5,657 bases of DNA from JBFYTX01 sp964442335 (lineage in GTDB: Bacteria; Chloroflexota; Dehalococcoidia; Dehalococcoidales; RBG-16-60-22): positions 1-5,657 of the forward strand of contig CAYTZI010000135.1 of NCBI GenBank assembly GCA_964442335.1, written 5' to 3'. The notes beneath the pieces were generated by a model. It was not told the origin of the DNA, did no database searches, and was given only the letters and a program-made list of their open reading frames with translations. The translations under genes and the position numbers were made by a program. Positions 1 through 4,138 of this stretch are shown here, one piece after another; positions within the stretch are counted from its first letter, which is position 1; each line of letters opens with the position of its first letter.

Positions 1-6
1 ATTTAT

Positions 7-131
7 GGCTGGAGAGGGGAGTTCAGGAGAGAGGGGGCGAAGCCCCCTCTCATATTCTTTCCCCCTCTTAAACAAATGAAAAAATCAATATCGTAGATAG
101 TCCTGTTTGAGAGGGGGACTGAGGGGGTGAG
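7..131 (+). repeat. 125-bp structured dispersed repeat, copy 1
   Basis: This element aligns without gaps to the reverse complement of 3171-3295, at about 100 of 125 identical positions by my count. It begins GGCTGGAGAGGGGAG and ends GGGGGTGAG. It folds into two hairpins. The first is a perfect 10-bp stem (29-38 with 42-51, loop GAA). The second is a 14-bp stem (61-74 with 104-117) with a 29-nt loop and one T69/G109 wobble on this strand. The two copies differ at pair 70-108 (A-T here, G-C in copy 2), a compensatory change. Loops are far less conserved than stems. There is no ORF in it and no obvious target duplication. It sits about 150 bp upstream of the zinc-ribbon gene. A mobile MITE/REP-like repeat is the best guess; an RNA leader is less likely because copy 2 does not precede a gene. 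The element could extend past the left edge of the window. Confidence 0.85.
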
Positions 132-283
132 CGTTGACAATCAACCAGGTATAAACAGAACCCTGTCAGCTTTGGGATTGACTTTTAACCTTTACGCTTT
201 GAGTTTCATTGCGACATAAGTCATATCAGCCCGCTCGCCTGCCCCTGTAATATCGTAAATGAAAGTGTCAGGGAGGTGCTATC
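132..283 (+). other. leader of the zinc-ribbon gene, promoter unresolved
   Basis: No gene is visible here. TTGACA at 134-139 has TATAAA at 150-155, but the 10-bp spacing is too short for a sigma-70 promoter. TTGACT at 178-183 has no good -10 partner. A possible weak pair is TTTACG (191-196) and CATAAG (215-220) with an 18-bp spacer. A 7-bp inverted repeat, TTTCATT (204-210) with AATGAAA (258-264), could form a hairpin ending just before the SD. The SD is GGGAGGTG at 271-278, about 7 nt before the ATG. Confidence 0.4.
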
Positions 284-514
284 ATGACGAGTAAATGCCC
301 CGGCCAGGACACAAGGAACCTGCGGGCAGCGCTATATAAGTGCCCTAACTGCGGCGAGGAAGTGGAGATGTTCTCCGACGAGCTCCGCATTAAATGTAAG
401 AACTGCGGGCAGTACGTCTATAAAGAGCAGACACCCTCCTGCATCGAGTGGTGCCCCTCGGCGCGCCAGTGCCTCGGCGAGGAGCGCTGGAAGGCCCTCA
501 AGGGCAAGGACTGA
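284..514 (+). CDS. small cysteine-rich zinc-ribbon protein (CPGQD type)
   Basis: This is a 76-aa soluble protein with eight cysteines. CPGQD lies at residues 5-9, followed by a classic zinc ribbon with CPNCG (C20, C23) and CKNCG (C38, C41) knuckles. The C-terminal part carries C53, C57 and C63 ending in CLGEERW. The four knuckle cysteines should bind one zinc. The others (C5, C53, C57, C63) are enough for a second metal site, but that is inference. I recall short proteins of this plan (CPGQD, ribbon, then a C-x3-C-x5-CLG tail) from strict anaerobes including methanogens, with no assigned function. The ATG has a good SD (GGGAGGTG, 271-278). It ends 12 bp from the convergent flavoprotein stop, leaving no room for a separate terminator. 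No DNA-binding or enzymatic motif is visible, so the role is unknown; a metal-binding accessory or regulatory protein is possible. Confidence 0.85.
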   Translation: MTSKCPGQDTRNLRAALYKCPNCGEEVEMFSDELRIKCKNCGQYVYKEQTPSCIEWCPSARQCLGEERWKALKGKD

Positions 515-526
515 GCTTACGGACGC

Positions 527-1084
527 CTAGCCGGCTATTCTTTCACCGAGCTTGAAGGCATCGGCGAGGGCGGTGGGGTGGTCTTTAATTTCGCCCTTCT
601 TGTCGATGCCCCTGATCAGCAGTTCGTCGGTGTACCCGGCGTTGATGGCTTTAAAGAAATAGCGTACCGTCAGCCTGGGCCCGTCGAACAGCTTATCGCC
701 CCTGGTCGCCCCCACCCCGATGAACGCCCCTTTTTTCAGCGGCATATCGATATTCAGGACGTACCGCCTGGACCACAGCGCCTGGCAGCGGCTGATTAGG
801 CCCATAAGCTGCGCGCTGACGGTATAGAAGAATATCGGCGTGGCCACGATGATAGCGTCCGTTTCGACTATCTTATCGTAGAGGGCGGTCATGTCGTCCC
901 TGATGACGCATTTGCCGTCGTTCAGGCAGGCGTAAATCTCACGGCAGGGCTCTATCCTGAGCCTGGACACGGTAATTTTTTCCACGTCCGCCCCCCTGCT
1001 CATCGCCCCCTTCAGCGCCTCGTCGAGAAGGAGGTCGGTGTTCCCCCCTTCTCTCGGGCTGCCCATGATGCCCAGGACTTTCAA
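527..1084 (-). CDS. flavodoxin-fold NAD(P)H-dependent FMN reductase / iron-sulfur flavoprotein-like
   Basis: This 185-aa cytoplasmic protein has a flavodoxin-like fold. The N-terminal strand and phosphate loop (residues 3-20, with GSPREGGNTD) should bind the FMN phosphate. The segment ATPIFFYTVSAQ (about 81-92) is the usual second flavin-contact loop. Between them lies PCREIYACLNDGKCVIRDDM (46-65), matching the compact cysteine motif of iron-sulfur flavoproteins. Those normally have C-x2-C-x2-C-x5-C; here C47, C53 and C59 remain and the second position is Ile50, so a classical 4Fe-4S cluster on this motif alone is doubtful. The likely role is flavin-dependent electron transfer or reduction of quinone-like or other small substrates. 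The start is TTG at 1084, supported by AGGAG (1091-1095) six bases upstream; the next ATG (residue 7) would remove the first strand of the fold. Its SD overlaps the stop of the tautomerase gene, so translation is probably coupled. Confidence 0.88.
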   Translation of the reverse strand: MKVLGIMGSPREGGNTDLLLDEALKGAMSRGADVEKITVSRLRIEPCREIYACLNDGKCVIRDDMTALYDKIVETDAIIVATPIFFYTVSAQLMGLISRCQALWSRRYVLNIDMPLKKGAFIGVGATRGDKLFDGPRLTVRYFFKAINAGYTDELLIRGIDKKGEIKDHPTALADAFKLGERIAG

Positions 1085-1090
1085 GTCGGT

Positions 1091-1095
1091 CTCCT
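1091..1095 (-). promoter_or_regulatory. SD supporting the TTG start of the flavoprotein gene
   Basis: AGGAG on the minus strand lies six bases before the TTG at 1084-1082 and overlaps the TAG stop of the upstream tautomerase gene (1096-1094). This fixes the unusual start codon and suggests that ribosomes finishing the tautomerase reinitiate here. Confidence 0.75.
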
Positions 1096-1282
1096 ACCGC
1101 CCGTCGCAGAACAGCTTGCCGCCCCGGCTGATGTTTTCCTCTTTCATTTCGACGATGTCTATGTGCACGGCGTCCGGCGGGCAGCCTATGTTTTTGGCAA
1201 TGGCGTCGGTGACGTCCCTGGCCATGCCGCGTTTCTGCTCGATATTCCTGCCTTCGATGATTTTTATGGTTATCAGGGGCAT
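1094..1282 (-). CDS. 4-oxalocrotonate tautomerase-family protein
   Basis: This 62-aa protein has the full length of the small 4-OT family, which assembles as hexamers. After loss of Met1 it exposes Pro1, the catalytic base of the superfamily. It continues with the family pattern (mature E9-G10-R11, Q15-K16, then P34, E44-M45, G53-G54), and alignment with the well-known 62-residue 4-OT needs no gap through G54. Arg11, which binds the substrate carboxylate, is kept. Two other 4-OT active-site residues differ: position 39 is His instead of Arg, and position 50 is Ile instead of Phe. It is therefore a tautomerase-fold enzyme of uncertain substrate and may not be a 2-hydroxymuconate tautomerase. 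The ATG has a strong SD (AAGGAGG, 1290-1296). It lies 52 bp downstream of the DUF4870 gene and 9 bp upstream of the flavoprotein gene, on the same strand. Confidence 0.88.
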   Translation of the reverse strand: MPLITIKIIEGRNIEQKRGMARDVTDAIAKNIGCPPDAVHIDIVEMKEENISRGGKLFCDGR

Positions 1283-1334
1283 GATTATTCCTCCTTCAAG
1301 ATATGCTGACCGGATGATATATTTATTGTGCCGG

Positions 1335-1763
1335 TTATTTGGTCTGGAACGGGGACTGCTCCACCCATTTCTGCGCCATCGGGCCCACTACCGGCAGGAC
1401 GATTTTCTTCCCCTGGTACGTCATGTACATCAGGTATATCCAGAGGATTACACCCGCTACCCATAGTATCGTCCCGATGAACCATATATAGGGTATCAGG
1501 CTCAATATCAGGGCGACGATGAAAAATGCCCCGAAGGAAAGTATCGATTGCCAGGCGTGGAACTTGATGTTCTTATTATTGGGCTCGAGTATCAGAAATA
1601 TTATCCCGGTGACCCACCACCCCGCGTAACAAAGCAGCCCGGCGACATTCTCCTGGAGTCCCGTCGTTTGCGACTGCTGGGGCTGCTGCTGAGGCGGCGG
1701 TTGTTGCGGCGGCGGCTGTTGGGGTTGCTGCGGCGGCTGCTGTTGGGGTTGCTGCTCGGTCAT
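1335..1763 (-). CDS. DUF4870-type small membrane protein with Pro/Gln-rich N-terminus
   Basis: This is a 142-aa predicted inner-membrane protein. Residues 4-30 consist only of Gln and Pro, forming a flexible, presumably cytoplasmic, tail. The membrane part has hydrophobic segments at about 40-59, 73-93 and 94-114. The stretch from N39 to S73 carries the DUF4870 signature: LCY near the start of helix 1, a glutamate closing it (E60), a polar NNKNIKF loop, then FHAWQS (68-73). The family is widespread in bacteria and archaea but has no established biochemical role. The start at 1763 is chosen over a longer in-frame reading to 1877 because GGAGGAG lies just upstream and a TTGACA/TATATT promoter falls inside the would-be extension. 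It heads the minus-strand set with the tautomerase and flavoprotein. The 52-bp gap to the tautomerase shows no strong terminator, so co-transcription is likely but unproven. Confidence 0.85.
   Translation of the reverse strand: MTEQQPQQQPPQQPQQPPPQQPPPQQQPQQSQTTGLQENVAGLLCYAGWWVTGIIFLILEPNNKNIKFHAWQSILSFGAFFIVALILSLIPYIWFIGTILWVAGVILWIYLMYMTYQGKKIVLPVVGPMAQKWVEQSPFQTK
1674..1754 (-). repeat. low-complexity Gln/Pro-coding tract with a 24-bp duplication
   Basis: The tract encodes residues 4-30 of the DUF4870 protein using CAG/CAA and CCG/CCC codons. CTGTTGGGGTTGCTG (+ strand) occurs at 1716-1730 and again at 1740-1754, a 24-bp period that suggests growth by slippage or short tandem duplication. 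Confidence 0.75.
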
Positions 1764-1798
1764 GGCATTCTCCTCCGGCACGAATATTTTCACTAAAG

Positions 1799-1826
1799 AA
1801 TATACCCGCGATGGGAATGGTGTCAA
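1799..1826 (-). promoter_or_regulatory. sigma-70-type promoter for the DUF4870-tautomerase-flavoprotein set
   Basis: On the minus strand there is a perfect -35 TTGACA (1826-1821), a 16-bp spacer and TATATT (1804-1799, five of six matches). Initiation would fall near 1792, giving a leader of about 28 nt that contains the SD. It is read from sequence only. Confidence 0.6.
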
Positions 1827-1858
1827 GGAAGGCGCCGGCGCAAAGCAATCGTATGGGT

Positions 1859-1888
1859 TTGACTTACCGCCGCCCAAAGTGCTATACA
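1859..1888 (+). promoter_or_regulatory. candidate promoter for the enolase-superfamily gene
   Basis: TTGACT (1859-1864) is followed after 18 bp by TATACA (1883-1888). Initiation would be near 1895, about 30 nt before the ATG. The -10 is a moderate match. It lies back to back with the minus-strand promoter at 1799-1826 and overlaps a palindrome. Confidence 0.45.
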
Positions 1889-1899
1889 GGTATAGCGCT
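1878..1899. promoter_or_regulatory. palindromic operator candidate
   Basis: GCTATAC (1881-1887) and GTATAGC (1890-1896) are perfect inverted arms two bases apart. The symmetry extends to 1878-1899 with one T/G mismatch. It covers the putative -10 and start point of the enolase-superfamily gene, the position expected for a dimeric repressor. No regulator gene is in the window to pair with it. Confidence 0.5.
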
Positions 1900-1924
1900 G
1901 TCTCTAATAGCCGGGAGGACTTTC

Positions 1925-3094
1925 ATGAAAATCACGAAAATAGAGTGCATACCCGTGTCGCTGCCGTTCGCCAAACCTATGGTGATGTCCGGAGGGCCGG
2001 TAAAAGGCGCCGACACGGTCGTGCTGAAGATACATACCGACGAGGGAATCACGGGCGTCTCCGAAAGCGGGGACACATCCCTGTGGTACATGGGCGAGAG
2101 CCAGGACTCTATTATGTCAAATATCACCAGGGTCTTCGGGCCGCAGATACTCCTCGGGGAGGACCCCTTCAACATCGAGAAAATCGTGGCGAGGATGGAC
2201 AAAGCCGCCCGCGCCAACAACCACTCCAAAGCGGTCGTTGACTACGCCCTGCACGACCTCGCGGGCAAGGCGCTCGGCGTGCCGGTGTACAAGCTGCTGG
2301 GCGGGCTCTCCAATGAAAAAATCGCCCTGGCCTTCGTGATGTCCTCGGGAACGGCGGAGGAGGTGGGGGCGGAAGGCAAAATGCTGGTCAAAGCCGGCTT
2401 CGGGGCGCTGAAGCTCAAGGTGGGGGCGGGCACGCCGGACGATGATATCGAGCTGATAGGCGCCCTCAGGGAGGCGGTGGGAAACAAAGTCAAGATAATG
2501 ATTGACGCCAACGGGGGCTGGCTGTACCACCAGGCGCTGTACGTCCTGCAGAGAGCGGCGAAGTACGATATATACGTGGCGGAGCAGCCCGTGCCGTGGT
2601 GGGACATCGACGGGCTGGCGCGCCTGCGGCGCAGGGTTGACGTTCCCGTTTTCCCCGACGAGTCCGCCGCCGAGCTTAACCACCTCATCCAGATAATCGA
2701 GAAAGACGCCGCGGACGGTTTCTTTTTGAAAGTGCCCAAAGCCGGGGGCATACTTAAATCTCAAAAATGGGTGGCTATAGCGCAGGCGGCCAACCTGCCG
2801 GTGATGTGCGGCTGCATGATAAACTCGGGGCTCGGCGCGGCGGTGGAAGCGCATTTCCTCGCCGCCTGCGCCTGGATGGGTAAGATAGAGCAGGAAGCCA
2901 TCGGTCCGCTGAACCTTTTCAACATGGCGGACACGGTGACAAACCCGCCGGAAAACGACCTCGCCATAAAGGGGCCGAGGTACGAGAACGGCTTCCTTTA
3001 TCCTCCGGAGGGGGTGGGCTTCGGGGTGGAGCTTAACGAGGACACGGTGAAAAAGTTCGCCACTCCCGGTAAAAGCCCGGTAATAATCAGCTGA
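1925..3094 (+). CDS. mandelate racemase / muconate lactonizing enzyme family protein (enolase superfamily)
   Basis: This 389-aa cytoplasmic protein is full length for the family. The N-terminal capping domain covers about 1-125 and the (beta/alpha)7-beta barrel about 130-365. The barrel residues of the muconate-lactonizing subgroup are all present and correctly spaced: K163-x-K165, metal ligands D194, E220 and D245, and the opposite-face K269. The intervals 29, 26, 25 and 24 equal those of classic muconate cycloisomerase. It should abstract a proton alpha to a carboxylate with Mg2+ or Mn2+. The reaction could be racemisation, cycloisomerisation or syn-dehydration, and the substrate cannot be read. 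The D-x-D dipeptide-epimerase signature is absent; the equivalent strand reads CGCMINSGLG (295-304). The ATG at 1925 is chosen because GGGAGGA (1913-1919) lies just upstream; a longer in-frame reading from 1811 would cross the promoter region. It is divergent from the tautomerase/flavoprotein set. Confidence 0.92.
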   Translation: MKITKIECIPVSLPFAKPMVMSGGPVKGADTVVLKIHTDEGITGVSESGDTSLWYMGESQDSIMSNITRVFGPQILLGEDPFNIEKIVARMDKAARANNHSKAVVDYALHDLAGKALGVPVYKLLGGLSNEKIALAFVMSSGTAEEVGAEGKMLVKAGFGALKLKVGAGTPDDDIELIGALREAVGNKVKIMIDANGGWLYHQALYVLQRAAKYDIYVAEQPVPWWDIDGLARLRRRVDVPVFPDESAAELNHLIQIIEKDAADGFFLKVPKAGGILKSQKWVAIAQAANLPVMCGCMINSGLGAAVEAHFLAACAWMGKIEQEAIGPLNLFNMADTVTNPPENDLAIKGPRYENGFLYPPEGVGFGVELNEDTVKKFATPGKSPVIIS

Positions 3095-3170
3095 TATAAG
3101 TCCGAAATACGAAACGTTCTTGATTTCGTGCTTCGTATTGGTGCTGTTTATACATGGTGTATTTTTCATA

Positions 3171-3295
3171 CTCACCCCCTTTATCCCCCTCTCGAACAGG
3201 CTCATGTACACAATTCATATATTGGCTTGTTCAAGAGGGGGAGAGAATTTGAGAGGGGGCGCAGCCCCCTCTCTCCTTTACTCCCCTCTCCAGCC
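3171..3295 (-). repeat. 125-bp structured dispersed repeat, copy 2 (inverted)
   Basis: Read on the minus strand it matches 7-131 end to end, starting GGCTGGAGAGGGGAG (3295-3281) and ending GGGGGTGAG (3179-3171). The first hairpin is 3251-3260 with 3264-3273 (10 bp perfect). The second is 3185-3198 with 3228-3241, with a 29-nt loop exactly as in copy 1 although only about 16 of 29 loop bases match. The single imperfect pair of the second stem is a G-U wobble on the minus strand, as on copy 1's plus strand, so the sense strands agree. It lies downstream of the enolase-superfamily gene, reading toward that gene's 3' end. Confidence 0.85.
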
Positions 3296-3339
3296 AGAAA
3301 AGACTAATGGTGCGCGCGGAAAAACAGGCTGGAGAGGGG
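3283..3339. repeat. 13-bp inverted repeat from a partial third repeat end
   Basis: CCCCTCTCCAGCC (3283-3295) and GGCTGGAGAGGGG (3327-3339) are perfect inverted arms with a 31-bp spacer. The right arm equals the first 13 bases of the 125-bp repeat (7-19) but the similarity soon fades, so it appears to be a truncated third copy abutting copy 2. Confidence 0.65.
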
Positions 3340-3372
3340 GCAGGAGTGAGGTAAGCACTGTCACCCAAAAGC

Positions 3373-3401
3373 AAAAAGTACCTTCGTATTTCGTACTTTT
3401 T
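3373..3401. terminator. AT-rich hairpin, possible weak bidirectional terminator
   Basis: AAAAAGTAC (3373-3381) pairs perfectly with GTACTTTTT (3393-3401) around an 11-nt loop. It has A and T runs at the ends but little GC in the stem, so termination strength is doubtful. It could instead be part of the repeat element whose right inverted arm lies in its loop. Confidence 0.3.
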
Positions 3402-3451
3402 CCAGGCTAATCCTTCCATAATAGTAATATCCCACTATTGATGTCATAGTT

Positions 3452-3481
3452 TTGTCATTTTTAGGCCGTTAATTTTATAAC
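3452..3481 (+). promoter_or_regulatory. sigma-70-type promoter for the DinB-like gene
   Basis: TTGTCA (3452-3457) and TATAAC (3476-3481) each match consensus at five of six positions, with an 18-bp spacer. Initiation near 3488 gives a leader of about 82 nt that includes the G-rich motif at 3520-3540. Confidence 0.5.
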
Positions 3482-3519
3482 TATTCAACCGTATGCCCGG
3501 TAAACTATTGGGTAAAATC

Positions 3520-3540
3520 GGGGAGGGAGGGCGGGCTGGG
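3520..3540 (+). promoter_or_regulatory. G-quadruplex motif in the DinB gene leader
   Basis: Five consecutive G-tracts (GGGG, GGG, GGG, GGG, GGG) are separated by A, A, C and CT. One- and two-base loops are the most stable class of quadruplex. It is on the coding strand, downstream of the predicted start point and 16 nt before the SD (GGAGGAG, 3557-3563). It could fold in the mRNA and affect ribosome loading or transcription. Confidence 0.6.
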
Positions 3541-3569
3541 CTCGTCGATTATCGCCGGAGGAGATACGT

Positions 3570-4097
3570 ATGGAGTGGCAGGAATTGATTATCGATGGCT
3601 TCGGACACGTGCTGGAACTGCTCGAGCCGGCGCTCAAAGGCCTGGGACGGGCGGACCTCAATAGACGGCCGAAGCCGGATTGCAATAGCATCGGCTGGAT
3701 TGCCTGGCACCTGACGCGGGTACAGGACGAGCAGATAGCCGAGCTCATGCAGGTCGAACAGGTCTGGATTAAAGGCAAATGGCATCTTAAGTTCAGCCGC
3801 AGCCCCGACCCTAACGACACGGGGTTCGGCCACCGCCCCCAGGACGTCGCCGCGTTTAAGTCGCCCCCGCCTGATGTCCTGCTGGACTATTACCGCGCCA
3901 CGCTGGAGCAAACGAAACGCTATCTTTCCGGGCTGTCCGCCGCCGACCTCGACCGGCAGCTCGACGAGCCGTGGTACAAGCCGCCGCCGACGGTCGGCGT
4001 GCGCATCGTCAGCGTTATGGCGGACTGCCTGCAGCATTCCGGCGAGATTGCCTACCTGCGGGGCCTTTTGAAAGGCAGCGGCTGGCTGGGGTATTAG
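3570..4097 (+). CDS. DinB/DUF664-like four-helix-bundle protein
   Basis: This 175-aa soluble protein belongs to the DinB/YfiT-like superfamily of four-helix bundles, which commonly bind a divalent metal and in several members act as thiol-dependent transferases. Recognisable parts are the helix-2 segment SIGWIAWHLTRVQDEQ with H47, the PPPTVG turn (138-143) that begins the last helix, and ADCLQHSGEIAYLRGLLKG with D152 and H156. H47, D152 and H156 are the likely metal ligands; this assignment is by analogy with DUF664-type proteins. No signal peptide or membrane segment is present. The ATG follows GGAGGAG (3557-3563) at six bases. It has a long G-rich leader with its own promoter. The lipoprotein gene follows 41 bp downstream on the same strand. 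A paralogue of similar sequence faces it at the right edge. The exact reaction is unknown. Confidence 0.88.
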   Translation: MEWQELIIDGFGHVLELLEPALKGLGRADLNRRPKPDCNSIGWIAWHLTRVQDEQIAELMQVEQVWIKGKWHLKFSRSPDPNDTGFGHRPQDVAAFKSPPPDVLLDYYRATLEQTKRYLSGLSAADLDRQLDEPWYKPPPTVGVRIVSVMADCLQHSGEIAYLRGLLKGSGWLGY

Positions 4098-4138
4098 TAT
4101 TTTTTATGGAGAGAGATAATTATTTTTAAGGATAAACC

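Larger units (their letters stand above)
3103..3393. repeat. 291-bp interval bounded by 11-bp inverted repeats
   Basis: CGAAATACGAA (3103-3113) and its exact reverse complement TTCGTATTTCG (3383-3393) enclose copy 2 of the 125-bp repeat and its partial partner. A further TTCGTATT at 3132-3139 could form a local hairpin with AATACGAA at 3106-3113. The layout resembles a small non-autonomous element with short terminal inverted repeats, but no target-site duplication is evident and no transposase is present. Confidence 0.45.
3095..3569. other. 475-bp intergenic region made mostly of repeats
   Basis: I see no convincing gene on either strand. Short open frames here run through repeat sequence and lack SDs. 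In order the region holds an 11-bp inverted-repeat arm (3103-3113), a low-GC hairpin plus T-run (3150-3166), the second 125-bp repeat (3171-3295), a partial repeat end (3327-3339), the second 11-bp arm (3383-3393) inside an AT-rich hairpin, and then the promoter and G-rich leader of the DinB gene. Confidence 0.75.

Noticed and set aside
29..51. The perfect GC hairpin as a stand-alone terminator
   Set aside because: No run of T follows directly, and the same hairpin is an internal part of the 125-bp repeat in both copies.
134..155. TTGACA plus TATAAA right after repeat copy 1
   Set aside because: The spacer is only 10 bp, far below the 16-18 bp needed for a sigma-70 promoter.
1335..1877. Longer start for the DUF4870 protein
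   Set aside because: The extra 38 residues have no family resemblance and overlap the promoter; a strong SD precedes the start at 1763.
3150..3166. ATACA-TGG-TGTAT hairpin with T-run as terminator of the enolase-superfamily gene
   Set aside because: The stem is only 5 bp with a single G-C pair, too weak to claim.
2117..3211. Long minus-strand open frame opposite the enolase-superfamily gene
   Set aside because: It is a shadow of a clearly functional gene with intact catalytic residues; the translation is rich in Arg and His and shows no domain.
1..3300. CRISPR array or composite transposon
   Set aside because: There are only two full repeat copies, inverted and 3 kb apart, with no regularly spaced units, transposase or target duplications.
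3120..3410. Open frames on both strands across the middle repeats
   Set aside because: They run through repeat sequence, lack SDs, have biased low-complexity translations and match no family.
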